Source: an uncultured Muribaculaceae bacterium (GTDB taxonomy: Bacteria > Bacteroidota > Bacteroidia > Bacteroidales > Muribaculaceae). Taken from it: a DNA stretch of 64,000 nucleotides. The notes beneath the pieces are model-generated. The model made no database searches. It was not told where the DNA came from and was given only the letters and a program-made list of their open reading frames with translations. The translations under genes and the position numbers were made by a program. Positions within the stretch are counted from its first letter, which is position 1. Each line of letters begins with the position of its first letter. The stretch is from contig CAJUOB010000004.1 of assembly GCA_910587915.1 (NCBI GenBank), positions 130,543 through 194,542 on the forward strand. The letters are read 5' to 3'. This document shows, piece after piece, positions 8,509 through 18,435 of the stretch.

Positions 8509-10128
8509 ATGAAATCACGACTCGATCCACACATGCCGGGAGCAGCCCTGCTGCTTTTCTGCGCATTGGCCATTCTACTGCTGCCATGGCTTGGAGAGAC
8601 ATTATTCAACTCCAAAGGAGAGCCACGCGAAGCCATCGTGGCTGTGTCGATTCTCGAAAGTGGCAACTGGATATTGCCCACAAACTACGGCGGCGATATT
8701 CCATTCAAGCCTCCATTCCTGGCGTGGCTCATGAGTATTTTCGCCATAATATTCAACGGAGGCATCGTGTCGGAGTACATATCGCGCCTACCGTCGGCAG
8801 TAGCACTCATGGCAATGGTAATGGGCGGCTACTCATGGGCCCGACGTGAGCGCGGCACCCGCTTCGCTCTTATCTTCGCATTGGTCACGGCCACATCGGT
8901 CGAAGTGTTCCGAGCCGGAATTGCATGTCGTCTCGACATGGTACTGACGGCATGCATGGTTGGCGGTCTATATGTGCTCTACTCGCTGAGGCGCCCCGAT
9001 TGTCGTTTCCGTGCCTTGCGATGGCTGGCGGCCTGGGTGCTGTTCAGTTGCGCAGCCCTCACCAAAGGTCCTGTCGGCTCCATGCTCCCCTGCTTCGCAA
9101 TGGGCATTTATGCCCTGCTCCGCCACGACCGGTTCTTCCCTACACTCGCCAAAATGCTCGGACTTGCCCTGGCGGCCCTGCTGCCTCTTGCATGGTGGTT
9201 CTACGCCGCAGCCCAGCAAGGAGGCGACCATTTTGTAGACCTCATGATGGAAGAAAATATAGGTCGGCTCATGGGCACAATGTCGTACGACAGTCACGTA
9301 CAACCGATCTACTACAACTTCCTCACCATACTCGCCGGCATGCTTCCATGGACGCTTGGCGTGCTCATGGCTGCATTTTCCTGGCGTCGCTGGCACCGCA
9401 CCCCACTCTCACCGGCAGGGCTGTTCAGCCTTGTGGTTGCCGTGACTGTGATAGTATTCTATTGTATTCCTGAAAGCAAACGTAGTGTATACCTGCTACC
9501 GGCATATCCGTTCATGGCATATGCTGTAGCATCGATATTCTATAGCGGCATGGCGGCGCGTCCCGTCCGCGTATTCACATGGTTCATGGCCATACTTGCA
9601 ATAGCAGCGCCACTCGCCGTCATCGCAATGCAGATATGGCCACTGCCAAAGCTCACCATCGCTCCGCTAAAATGGTGGAATTACATTATCCTCGCGCTCC
9701 CCATGGCTGCAGGAATAGCATGGATTGCAAACCGTCATAGCGCCGTAGGGCATCTACTGGCCATCGTATGGGCCATGCTTGTATGCTATGGAGCGGCTGT
9801 CGGTCCGGCAGTGCTAAATCCTCGCAGCGACCACAAAGTACTCGACAGACTCACTGCCGACCCCGACGCGCAGGTGCTGTCGCTCGAGTATTTCTATAAC
9901 CACCGCCTTTTCACACTCAACTATTATCTCGACGATAAAATCCGCACCGTGCCGAGCATCGAAGCCGCTGCCGAATATCCGGCCGGAACACTGCTGCTGG
10001 TTTCGGAACGCGCAGACACCACCGGCCTATGGCCTAATTTCCGATATGAGCCGCTTCTTCAGCGCTCATGCGACCACCGCGAACCGGTAGGCCTTGCCAT
10101 AAGAATCGACAATAATCATAACCCATAA
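8509..10128 (+). CDS. ArnT-like membrane glycosyltransferase (GT83/PMT type)
   Basis: 539 residues with about a dozen predicted membrane helices, starting at the ATG eight bases after the DUF4919 stop. The first periplasmic loop has NSKGEPREAIVAVSILESG and then GGDIPFKPPFLAWL, the acidic/Lys-Pro-Pro signature of ArnT and related polyprenyl-phosphate-sugar transferases. ESKRSVYLLPAYPFMAY near residue 325 is a second conserved block. Such enzymes transfer a sugar from undecaprenyl phosphate to lipid A, glycolipid or protein on the periplasmic side of the inner membrane. The acceptor here is unknown. Confidence 0.85.
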   Translation: MKSRLDPHMPGAALLLFCALAILLLPWLGETLFNSKGEPREAIVAVSILESGNWILPTNYGGDIPFKPPFLAWLMSIFAIIFNGGIVSEYISRLPSAVALMAMVMGGYSWARRERGTRFALIFALVTATSVEVFRAGIACRLDMVLTACMVGGLYVLYSLRRPDCRFRALRWLAAWVLFSCAALTKGPVGSMLPCFAMGIYALLRHDRFFPTLAKMLGLALAALLPLAWWFYAAAQQGGDHFVDLMMEENIGRLMGTMSYDSHVQPIYYNFLTILAGMLPWTLGVLMAAFSWRRWHRTPLSPAGLFSLVVAVTVIVFYCIPESKRSVYLLPAYPFMAYAVASIFYSGMAARPVRVFTWFMAILAIAAPLAVIAMQIWPLPKLTIAPLKWWNYIILALPMAAGIAWIANRHSAVGHLLAIVWAMLVCYGAAVGPAVLNPRSDHKVLDRLTADPDAQVLSLEYFYNHRLFTLNYYLDDKIRTVPSIEAAAEYPAGTLLLVSERADTTGLWPNFRYEPLLQRSCDHREPVGLAIRIDNNHNP

Positions 10129-10142
10129 ATAACATTCCAACT

Positions 10143-10664
10143 ATGATCAGCCCTAAAATCCAGGACGCCATAAACGCCCAGATCAATGCCGAATTCTGGT
10201 CGGCATATCTCTATCTTGCCATGGGCATGCACTTCGAGGCCGAAGGCCGCACAGGCATTGCCAATTGGTTCAAAATCCAATTCAAAGAAGAACAGGCTCA
10301 CGCTGAAATTTTCATGAACTATCTCAACAGCCGTGGTGGCCGCGTGGTACTCAAACCCATCGACGCCGTTCCCGAAAGCTGGAACAGCCCATTGGCTGCA
10401 TTCGAGGCAACACTCGCACACGAAGAGAAGGTGACTGCACTCATCAACAATCTCTATGCACTCGCCGAAGCTGAGCACGACTATGCCACACGTGGCAAAC
10501 TCGACTGGTTCGTTTCAGAGCAGGTTGAAGAAGAAGAGACCGCCAAGAACCTCATCGACCGTCTCAAACTCATCGGCGACAATGGTCTTGCCCTCTATAT
10601 GCTCGACCAGGAGCTCGCCACCCGCACCTACAACGTACCCGCACCTCTGGCTGCAAACGCCTGA
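10143..10664 (+). CDS. ftnA: Ferritin
   Basis: 173 residues, normal for bacterial non-haem ferritin. The ferroxidase residues are visible: Glu17 in NAEFWSAYLYLAMG, Glu50 and His53 in KEEQAHAE, Glu94 in AHEEKVT, and the Gln/Glu run SEQVEEEE near 127-133. It oxidises Fe(II) and stores Fe(III) in a 24-subunit shell in the cytoplasm. The gene stands 14 bases after the glycosyltransferase stop and is followed by a strong terminator. Its own promoter was not recognised. Confidence 0.95.
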   Translation: MISPKIQDAINAQINAEFWSAYLYLAMGMHFEAEGRTGIANWFKIQFKEEQAHAEIFMNYLNSRGGRVVLKPIDAVPESWNSPLAAFEATLAHEEKVTALINNLYALAEAEHDYATRGKLDWFVSEQVEEEETAKNLIDRLKLIGDNGLALYMLDQELATRTYNVPAPLAANA

Positions 10665-10685
10665 GCACATCTGATATAAGCTAAA

Positions 10686-10740
10686 AGCGAGGAGCCGGGA
10701 GAATGGCCTACTGCCAACTCCCGACTCCTCGCTATTTTAT
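10686..10740 (+). terminator. Intrinsic terminator after ferritin
   Basis: AGCGAGGAG with CCGGGAG pairs with CTCCCG and CTCCTCGCT, followed by ATTTTATT. It may also serve the convergent GH127 gene. Confidence 0.85.
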
Positions 10741-10782
10741 TCTCCTGAATATCTTAAATGGGGGAACTCTATACCGGAAACT

Positions 10783-12687
10783 TCAATCGTCCTTCAACTG
10801 CCAATACACTGTGTACCGACACCGATGCATATCGTAGAGAGGCCGTAGCGCCACACCCTCGGGAGTGGCGAATTCGAGCGCAGCGGTACGCGCCAGTTCT
10901 GGCCGACCATTGCGGACAGAGAGTGTCACGGGCAAGTTGGCAGGCACATGGTAGTTGTAGGTATAGTAGTCGTTGCGAACGCTCGGATCGGAGAATGGAG
11001 CCGGTGCTTCCATACCCTCTGTGCCCATATCACCGGCGAGCACTACCGGACCATACAGAACCGCTGCACGACCATCCGACTCATTTCCGGCATATTCCAT
11101 ATGTATATCCATAGGGAAGTCGGCTTCGATGATATCGCCGGTCTTCCATCTTCGCTCGATGTCAATATACGACGACGGTGTTGACGTAACTTTCACCGGT
11201 CGTCCATTGACTTTCACCACCGGGCGTCCGCTCCACGAAGGATATCGGAGCGATATCACGCATTTTTTTCCATTGGCATTGTCGATACGTATCGATGTCG
11301 TCGACGAAGAGGGGAAATCGGTGGTCTGCGTGAGTGTCATACCCTGCTCGCGCCAGTTGAGCCGCGAAGGCGCAAAGAGATTCACGAACAATCGACCGGG
11401 CGCATGATAATAGATGCCTTCGGCATACTTAGCATGGCTCTCGAAGCCACTGCCAACACAACACCAGAACGACTGTTCCGGCGTACTATACACCTTATAC
11501 GCGCCACTCAACAAGGGGAGAAAATAGCATACCATACCGCTCTCAGGGTCCTGCTGGGCAAGAATATGATTATAGAGCGCACGCTCATAGTAATCGGCCA
11601 CAGCCGGATCGGCATTCCAGCAGAAAAGATGGCGCGACAATTTCAGCATGTTGTAGGTACAGCAGGTCTCGCCTGTATATCCATTGATATTGGAAGCCAT
11701 CTTTGCGGAATCAAAGAAATGCTCTTTCTGGCTCAGGGAACCGGTAGCGAAGCAATGATGGCACGTCATCGAATGCCAGAACAGTTCAGCAAGCTCTCGC
11801 GACTTGGCATCGGAAGTAAGTTCGTAATTCCGCGCCTCGGCAATCACTTTAGGGATGAACGTATTGGTGTGCTTTGTTCCAAAATCAGTGTTACCGTCTT
11901 TCAACGGATCTATCACATCGTTATGATAGAAAAAGCGGGCAAGATCGAGATATCGCTTTTCGCCGGTAATGGCATAGAGATTATAGAATGCCTCGTTGAC
12001 ACCGCCAAATTCATTACGCAGCATCAACCGACGGGTTTCCTCCGGCACATCCGCGAGCTTGACATGCGCCCAATCGCCCATTTTCCGTGCTATTTCAAGA
12101 GCCCGGTCATTGCCGGTAAGCACATACTGGTCTATTAGTCCCGATAATATCTTATGTAGAGTGTACCATGGCGCCCATACCGACTTGCCGCGCATATTAC
12201 GGTTGATCAATTCTTCGGGAAAAGCGCTCAGATATCCATTGCCAAGAGCAGCCTGTACCTCTGCAAGCCCGTCGACAATACTGTCGCCCTTCAGCCGGAA
12301 CACATCGGCGCCGGTGGCTGCATACATCAGACCATATGCCGATAACAGATGCCCCGTGGTGTGGCCTCGTAAATCGCAGTCGAGCGACTCCCAGCCACCA
12401 TATTTACGCACACTTTCATAGCCACCTTCAAGCCCGGCAAAAACTCCGGCATTATTGCGAAAACTATGCAGCAACCGCTTTGTGTCGATATTGACCATCC
12501 AGGCCGAGTCGCGCTCAAGATTATCGCGCAACCGTCCCGGAAGGAGGCGCACATCGGCCAGCGGGAAAGCCTTGGCCTTCAATTCACACCTTGCATCCAT
12601 CCCAGCATCAATGCCGGGATAGATTGATTGCGCCATCACTATCAACGGCAACACCAAGTGCACTATGGAAAATATATACTTCTTCAT
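10783..12687 (-). CDS. Glycoside hydrolase family 127, beta-L-arabinofuranosidase-like
   Basis: 634 residues from the ATG at 12687, chosen because a signal peptide (KKYIFSIVHLVLPLIVMAQ) follows it at once; an upstream in-frame ATG at 12807 adds 40 residues unlike a protein start. The zinc ligands known from Bifidobacterium HypBA1 (Glu338, Cys340, Cys417, Cys418) have counterparts at Glu340 and Cys342 in TGETCC and Cys409-Cys410 in FWCCVGSG. This supports a Cys-nucleophile retaining enzyme that releases beta-L-arabinofuranose or a related sugar in the periplasm. GH127/GH146 specificities vary, so the substrate is open. Confidence 0.88.
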   Translation of the reverse strand: MKKYIFSIVHLVLPLIVMAQSIYPGIDAGMDARCELKAKAFPLADVRLLPGRLRDNLERDSAWMVNIDTKRLLHSFRNNAGVFAGLEGGYESVRKYGGWESLDCDLRGHTTGHLLSAYGLMYAATGADVFRLKGDSIVDGLAEVQAALGNGYLSAFPEELINRNMRGKSVWAPWYTLHKILSGLIDQYVLTGNDRALEIARKMGDWAHVKLADVPEETRRLMLRNEFGGVNEAFYNLYAITGEKRYLDLARFFYHNDVIDPLKDGNTDFGTKHTNTFIPKVIAEARNYELTSDAKSRELAELFWHSMTCHHCFATGSLSQKEHFFDSAKMASNINGYTGETCCTYNMLKLSRHLFCWNADPAVADYYERALYNHILAQQDPESGMVCYFLPLLSGAYKVYSTPEQSFWCCVGSGFESHAKYAEGIYYHAPGRLFVNLFAPSRLNWREQGMTLTQTTDFPSSSTTSIRIDNANGKKCVISLRYPSWSGRPVVKVNGRPVKVTSTPSSYIDIERRWKTGDIIEADFPMDIHMEYAGNESDGRAAVLYGPVVLAGDMGTEGMEAPAPFSDPSVRNDYYTYNYHVPANLPVTLSVRNGRPELARTAALEFATPEGVALRPLYDMHRCRYTVYWQLKDD

Positions 12688-12890
12688 ACTCTCACATACG
12701 ACTATCGCATACCCGCCACTCAATCGAATCGATAAAACCTGGCTAAAGCCCAAACCGCCAAAAGACAAATGCTCATAGAAAATTGAAATTTCAGTCCAAA
12801 TATCCACACATTCCGAGCAAAAAGCATCACCACAAATCCGTTTTAACCAATCTTAACACACAAACGTACATACAGGAATAGCAAAGTGTA

Positions 12891-12898
12891 TATCTTTG
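12891..12898 (+). promoter_or_regulatory. -7 promoter element TATCTTTG
   Basis: Perfect TAnnTTTG element about 100 bases upstream of the large secreted-protein gene. No obvious TTTG lies at the usual distance. Confidence 0.6.
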
Positions 12899-12944
12899 TG
12901 AATAAATTTTAAAATAGCCGCCTCAATTACTATCGAAACACTAT

Positions 12945-12980
12945 GATTAATAATTCCGGCAAAACAATGCGGAATTAATC
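12945..12980 (+). promoter_or_regulatory. Leader hairpin before the 1446-residue gene
   Basis: GATTAATAATTCCG and CGGAATTAATC pair around an 11-base loop; the left arm has a 3-base insertion. The hairpin ends 17 bases before the ATG, so it could affect ribosome access. Confidence 0.55.
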
Positions 12981-12997
12981 ACATTTAAAAATAATCA

Positions 12998-15900
12998 ATG
13001 AAAAAAGAACTAATCGTTTCCACTGCGTTGCTGGCGATGTCCTTGACTATGCCGGCAATAGCGGCTAATGGGAACAGTATCACCGTGCCGCAGATGAACG
13101 GCCTGGTAGTATCATCATCCGACAATTCCAGAACCGGACTGTGGGCTTTGCCAACAAATGCCGGAGGGCAATGGAAATCTCTTATCGAAATCGATCCGGA
13201 ATATGCATCGTTCTACAACGGAATCGAGAAAGACAATATCTACTATACCACAAGGTGCAATGCACAATATGGTTCGCCCATAACATATGTCGACGCCTAC
13301 GACATCGAATCCGGCGAACATCTGTGGACCAACTATCCCGATGCTTCATGTCTACCCTACGACCTTGCATATAATCCCTATAATGACATCATATACGGAT
13401 TTTTCTACAATAAGAAAAAAACCGGCATGGCATTCGGTACTATTGAGTACAATACTGCAGGCGAGACATTCACTCACATCAAGGACATGGAAGGCTACTG
13501 GGTGGCTATCGCAGCCGCTCCCACAGGAGAGCTCTATGCCATATCCGCCGACATAGAGACTGTATCGGCAACCGAAGTCATTGTGCACTCTTCAACTCTA
13601 CATAAGATCGATCCGGCAACAGGCGAAACCACAGCTATTGGAGAAACCGGACAGAAACCTCTCCTTATCGGATCGGCTACAATCGACAAGCGCTCAGGCC
13701 GTATGTTCTGGTCTGTTGGCCCGGATGCCGATACATCATTCCTGTGCGAGGTCGATCTCACAACAGGCAAAGCAACCAAAGTGATGGATTTCGAAGGCAC
13801 ACGCCAGGTTGCCGGACTCTACGTAGTTACTCCACCGGCCGAGGACGATGCTCCGGCAGCCGTCCTGAATGCGTCTGTCTCATTCGATGGCGGCTCACTC
13901 TCCGGCTCGGTCAATTTCACAGCGCCTGAAACATTCTACGGTGGCACTCCGGCTGTTGGCAGTGTGGCATATACCATCATAGCCAACGGCGTCGAACTGG
14001 CCAAAGGAACCACGACCTATGGAGCTACCGTCAAAGAAAAAGTGCAATTGCCCGAACGAGGAAAATACACTTTCTCCATCTTCCTTACCAACGACGACGG
14101 ACAATCGCCTAAAGTTACTGTAGAGAAATTCGTAGGATACGGCACTCCGGCATCACCCACCGGTGTAAAGGCATCCGACAACAACGGAAAGGTGACAATA
14201 AGCTGGGATCCCGTATCGGAATCGACCGACGGAGGATATATCGCGCCTCTCGATATACGCTACAATGTGACAAGAATACCCGACAATGTCATCGTGGCGA
14301 GCAATTTATCCACTACATCGGTCGAAACAACCATCGACGGTGGAACGCTCATGGCATATTCATATCTTGTTGCGGCTGTAAATCACGACATTGTATCGGA
14401 AGCGTCTGAATCGAACAAGATTGTCGCAGGCAACATCGAACTCCCATGGACTGAATCTTTCGACTCCGCCGATGCCCTCGATTTCTTCACAGTCATCGAC
14501 GCTAACGAAGACGGAAAGAAATGGAATTTCTACACCGATCGCGCACGAATACAGTATGGCACCACAACCGCCAACGACTGGCTGATTTTGCCGGGTATCA
14601 ACCTTGTGAGCGGCAACTCCTACAGAGTATCGTTCAAAGCCCGTTGCTCTCGTTCGTCATATCCGGAAAAAATCGAAGCTAAATGGGGCACAGCCCCCAC
14701 GGCACAAGCCATGACCAATATACTGCTGGAACCGACCGTCATCAACAACGAGGAATACCGCACATTCGAAGGTACAATCCAACCCTCGGTTTCAGGCAAG
14801 TACTATATAGGTATACACGGTATATCCGATCCCGATATGTACTACCTCGAAGTCGACGACATATCGGTCGACTCTCCTATATCCATGAGCGCCCCTGCAA
14901 AATGTACCGACCTAAAAATCACACCCGACGCAAATGGAGAATATAAAGCTCTAATATCTTTCAAAGCACCCGCAACCGATATGAGCGGTAAAACTCTCTC
15001 CGCACTCGACAAGATAGAGCTATACCGTGGCGAAACGCTGATTCATACATTCACAGCTCCAAAACCTGGAGAGACTCTCACTTTCGACGATTCCACCGCC
15101 CAAAGCGGCGACTGCACATACTCAGTGATAGCCTTTGCCGACAATAACGCCGGAGCTTCAGCGTCGGCCACAGCATTCATAGGTACACCTCTGGCTGCAG
15201 CAGTAACGTCTCTCGGTATCATGGAAACAGCCGACTGCGAAATCACACTTTCCTGGGAAAAAGTGACACTATCCACAGATGGCAAGACAATCAATCCCGA
15301 CAAGGTCCGCTATAACATATACGACGTAACATCGTACTCTCCATCGCTGGTATGCGAAAATGTTCAAGGCTCATCCTGCACATTCACTGCCGTAGAAAGT
15401 GGCAAACAGAAATTCGTGCAGTATGCCATAGCACCTGTCACCGACGCCGGAGAAGGAGCCCGCACCCAAAGTGCCAATATTGCAGCCGGCACACCCTACT
15501 CCAACTTTGTGGAGTCGTTCGCCAACGGTCAAGCTTCAACAATATATGCCACCGAACGCGTAAACTACGGAAACTGGAGCGTTATGCCCGATACATATCA
15601 GGATGTCAAAGCACAGGATAACGACGGCGGTTATGCTGCCATGAACGCTTACTTCGCAGGCTACTGCGGAGCACTTGTCACCGGAAAAATAAGCCTTGAC
15701 GGTCTGAAGGCTCCGGCTCTGCGATTCTACAGCTATACACCCGACAACGAAGGTCTCGACCTCAACACGATAGCCATATCAGTCAATACCGGAGACTCCG
15801 AGTGGACCGAGATTTTCAAAAAAACAGTGATTGAAATGGGTGAGACCCAAGGCTGGCACGAAGTCCTGATACCGCTAAATGCTTATGCAGGCAAGAACAT

Positions 15901-17338
15901 ATCGCTACGCTTCCTCGCCACGACCTACGATCGTCCGTATACTACCACATATATCGACAATCTGTCTGTAATATCGCTCGATAACATTGAACTCGAAACA
16001 GTCGGCATATCCGGCCCGGCCAACGTACGCACAGGCGATCAATTCGAGATTGAAGTATCAATAGTCAACAATGGAGCATTGGATGCCGAGAATGTGGAAG
16101 TGGAACTATGGGCCGACGATGAACTGCTGACATCCGACTCCGGAGTCGCAATCGCAGGTACAAGCAGATACACCCATAAGTTTGCCATCACAATGCATCC
16201 TCTTGCCGAAAAGGCGATAAATTACACAGCAGTAATTAATCATCCTGCCGATCAGACCACAGGAAACAATAAATCCGAAATTTTGACTGTGACACCTGTA
16301 GTATCGGTATTGCCTGCTCCCACAAACCTTTCTGCCAATCTTTCGGGCAACAGTGTGGTTCTGACATGGAATGAGCCCACCATACTCCCCACCACTCCTA
16401 TGACAGATGATTTCGAAGCAGCCACAGATTGGGCGCACAATGTCCAGAACTGGATATTTATAGATGGCGACAAAGCACCTGTAGCAGCTTTCGGCGAAGT
16501 TGAGGTTCCAGGAATCAATGCCGGTAGCACAGCGGCTTCATTCTTCGTATTCAGCGCCACCGACATATTCGAAGGCAACAAATACCTGCAGCCGCACTCC
16601 GGCAAGAAATATCTTGCAGCATTTGCGCGTTTCGACAACGGAACAACCGACGACTGGGCCATATCGCCCGAACTGTCCGGCAAGTCTCAGACCATATCTT
16701 TCTACGCCAAGAGCTACCATACATCATACCCCGAACGTATAGTGGTATACTACTCTACAGGTTCTCTCGAAACTGCAGACTTTATATCTGCCGGCGTTGA
16801 GGTTCCCTCGGTTCCCGGCGAATGGACACGCTATGAAGCGACTCTGCCCGACGGCGCCCGTTACTTTGCTATCCGTTCATGCGCTACCGGCTCATTTATG
16901 CTCATGCTCGATGATGTGACATATCAACCTGCCTCGACAGGCGATCTCGCACTGACAGGCTATAATGTGTACCGCGACCGCGAGAAAGTAAACACAGATG
17001 CCGTTACTACAACGAGCTTCACAGACACTACCGACGAACCCGGCAAGCACACATGGACTGTCACAGCAGTATACGCTCAAGGTGAATCGCGTGGTTCAAA
17101 CACTGCAACACCCGACCTCTCGTCTATAAGCACCGAAATGGCCGCATCCATATCCATCAGCGCTGCCCATGGCGAGATTATCGTAGATGGCGCCGAAGGT
17201 CTTAACATATCGGTAGCCAGCACCGATGGCCGATTGATTTTCAACAACATCGGCCAAGCAGAGACCCATATCGAAGTTGCCTCCGGAATATATATAGTGA
17301 AAGCCGGAACAACCACAGCGAAACTGATAGTACGCTGA
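12998..17338 (+). CDS. Large secreted multidomain protein with choice-of-anchor J, FnIII and type IX-like sorting domains
   Basis: 1446 residues. Residues 1-22 are a signal peptide. About 30-285 is a beta-propeller-like domain with repeated YDIESGEHLW and IDPATGET blades. Then follow fibronectin III modules (SPTGVKASDNNGKVTISWDP and others). Cleaved-adhesin/choice-of-anchor J domains are seen near 480-630 (PWTESFDSADALDFF ... DWLILPGINL), 840-1000 and 1110-1290. A CARDB-like module is near 1010-1095. The last 70 residues end SGIYIVKAGTTTAKLIVR, the type A C-terminal signal used by type IX secretion. This architecture resembles gingipain adhesin regions and suggests a surface-attached binding protein without an enzyme domain. 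Ligand unknown. Confidence 0.85.
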   Translation: MKKELIVSTALLAMSLTMPAIAANGNSITVPQMNGLVVSSSDNSRTGLWALPTNAGGQWKSLIEIDPEYASFYNGIEKDNIYYTTRCNAQYGSPITYVDAYDIESGEHLWTNYPDASCLPYDLAYNPYNDIIYGFFYNKKKTGMAFGTIEYNTAGETFTHIKDMEGYWVAIAAAPTGELYAISADIETVSATEVIVHSSTLHKIDPATGETTAIGETGQKPLLIGSATIDKRSGRMFWSVGPDADTSFLCEVDLTTGKATKVMDFEGTRQVAGLYVVTPPAEDDAPAAVLNASVSFDGGSLSGSVNFTAPETFYGGTPAVGSVAYTIIANGVELAKGTTTYGATVKEKVQLPERGKYTFSIFLTNDDGQSPKVTVEKFVGYGTPASPTGVKASDNNGKVTISWDPVSESTDGGYIAPLDIRYNVTRIPDNVIVASNLSTTSVETTIDGGTLMAYSYLVAAVNHDIVSEASESNKIVAGNIELPWTESFDSADALDFFTVIDANEDGKKWNFYTDRARIQYGTTTANDWLILPGINLVSGNSYRVSFKARCSRSSYPEKIEAKWGTAPTAQAMTNILLEPTVINNEEYRTFEGTIQPSVSGKYYIGIHGISDPDMYYLEVDDISVDSPISMSAPAKCTDLKITPDANGEYKALISFKAPATDMSGKTLSALDKIELYRGETLIHTFTAPKPGETLTFDDSTAQSGDCTYSVIAFADNNAGASASATAFIGTPLAAAVTSLGIMETADCEITLSWEKVTLSTDGKTINPDKVRYNIYDVTSYSPSLVCENVQGSSCTFTAVESGKQKFVQYAIAPVTDAGEGARTQSANIAAGTPYSNFVESFANGQASTIYATERVNYGNWSVMPDTYQDVKAQDNDGGYAAMNAYFAGYCGALVTGKISLDGLKAPALRFYSYTPDNEGLDLNTIAISVNTGDSEWTEIFKKTVIEMGETQGWHEVLIPLNAYAGKNISLRFLATTYDRPYTTTYIDNLSVISLDNIELETVGISGPANVRTGDQFEIEVSIVNNGALDAENVEVELWADDELLTSDSGVAIAGTSRYTHKFAITMHPLAEKAINYTAVINHPADQTTGNNKSEILTVTPVVSVLPAPTNLSANLSGNSVVLTWNEPTILPTTPMTDDFEAATDWAHNVQNWIFIDGDKAPVAAFGEVEVPGINAGSTAASFFVFSATDIFEGNKYLQPHSGKKYLAAFARFDNGTTDDWAISPELSGKSQTISFYAKSYHTSYPERIVVYYSTGSLETADFISAGVEVPSVPGEWTRYEATLPDGARYFAIRSCATGSFMLMLDDVTYQPASTGDLALTGYNVYRDREKVNTDAVTTTSFTDTTDEPGKHTWTVTAVYAQGESRGSNTATPDLSSISTEMAASISISAAHGEIIVDGAEGLNISVASTDGRLIFNNIGQAETHIEVASGIYIVKAGTTTAKLIVR

Positions 17339-17357
17339 TAAATACTCTATCTACCAA

Positions 17358-17400
17358 ATAAAAGTGGTGTGGTTCGCAAATGGAACCACACCACTTTTAT
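17358..17400. terminator. Bidirectional terminator
   Basis: Perfect 18-base stem from ATAAAAGTGG... to ...CCACTTTTAT (17358-17375 and 17383-17400) with A and T runs on both sides. It separates the convergent secreted-protein and neuB-like genes. Confidence 0.9.
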
Positions 17401-17415
17401 TTATATTTTTTCTAA

Positions 17416-18435
17416 TCAGAAACCGGGGCACTCGATAAGTTCATCCGGTTCGAAAGCCCGTGGGGCCGTCTTTCCTATAACTTCATACCACCGCATTGGC
17501 GATATACCATCGCCGGGGCGTTTTACTGTTATATTTTCCTCACTGAAGATCTCGCCGGCAGCTATAGCGCGGGCTGCCACTATGCTCTTGCGTGCGATGG
17601 CGATATTGGGGCGTTCGGCCTCGGAGGCCTCTTTGCGGGGTGAACCCAGCGCTATTTCCACACGACGCACAGCCTCGACCAACGCAGCCAGCTCCGACGG
17701 CTTGAGCGATGCCTTATGGTCGGGGCCCGGCAAAGTACGGTCGAGTGTAAAGTGTTTTTCAATTATCTTGGCGCCCCGGGCCGCCGCTGCCACCGACACA
17801 TCTATGCCCTCGGTATGATCACTGTAGCCTACACCGGCACAGCCAAGGGTGGCTAGCGAATCCATGGCGCGGAGATTCACTGATTCCAGAGGTGCCGGAT
17901 ACTGGGTTGTGCAATGCAGCACATATATATTCTCGCGCGGAGTTCCGGCCTCTTCAAGTACCCGCAGGCAGGTTTCCACCTCGGCAAGAGTCGCCATACC
18001 TGTCGACAATATTATTTTTTCGCCAAGCGCACCTATTTTCTGAAGATAAGGAAGATTGGTGATTTCTCCCGAAGGTATTTTCCAGTAGTCCATTCCAAGC
18101 GGAGCGAGACAGTCGATAGACACCAGATCGAATGGGGTGCTCATAAAGCCAATACCGACACTGTCGCACAGCTCTTTAAGTCCGGCATAGTCCGAAAGTG
18201 GCAGGTGGATTGCCTTGCACATCTCCAGCTGGCTCTCAGCCTCGCCCGTGGTATCTTTCTGGTATTCAGCTTTGGGTGCAAAGGTTGAAATCACAAGTTC
18301 AGGTACAGCTGTCTGGAATTTCACATAGTCGGCACCGGCCTCCTTGGCAGCATACACCATGCGGCGCGCCATATCGAGATCACCGTTGTGATTCACACCG
18401 GCCTCGGCAATTATAATAACGTGGTTGTCAGTCAT
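17416..18435 (-). CDS. NeuB-family nonulosonic acid synthase (sialic/legionaminic type)
   Basis: 339 residues. The TIM-barrel synthase domain has IIAEAGVNHNGD at the N-terminus, YVKFQTA, FMSTPFD, KIPSGEITN, LHCTTQYPAP and GYSDHTEG, with the EKHFTLDRTLPGPDHKASL motif that binds phosphoenolpyruvate and metal. A C-terminal SAF/antifreeze-like domain follows from about 280 (RKSIVAARAIAAGE). It condenses PEP with N-acetylmannosamine or a 2,4-diacetamido sugar to give a nine-carbon sugar acid in the cytoplasm. Last gene of a five-gene overlapping operon; its start overlaps the ATP-grasp gene by eight bases. The LegB-like neighbour favours a legionaminic-type product (inference). Confidence 0.88.
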   Translation of the reverse strand: MTDNHVIIIAEAGVNHNGDLDMARRMVYAAKEAGADYVKFQTAVPELVISTFAPKAEYQKDTTGEAESQLEMCKAIHLPLSDYAGLKELCDSVGIGFMSTPFDLVSIDCLAPLGMDYWKIPSGEITNLPYLQKIGALGEKIILSTGMATLAEVETCLRVLEEAGTPRENIYVLHCTTQYPAPLESVNLRAMDSLATLGCAGVGYSDHTEGIDVSVAAAARGAKIIEKHFTLDRTLPGPDHKASLKPSELAALVEAVRRVEIALGSPRKEASEAERPNIAIARKSIVAARAIAAGEIFSEENITVKRPGDGISPMRWYEVIGKTAPRAFEPDELIECPGF

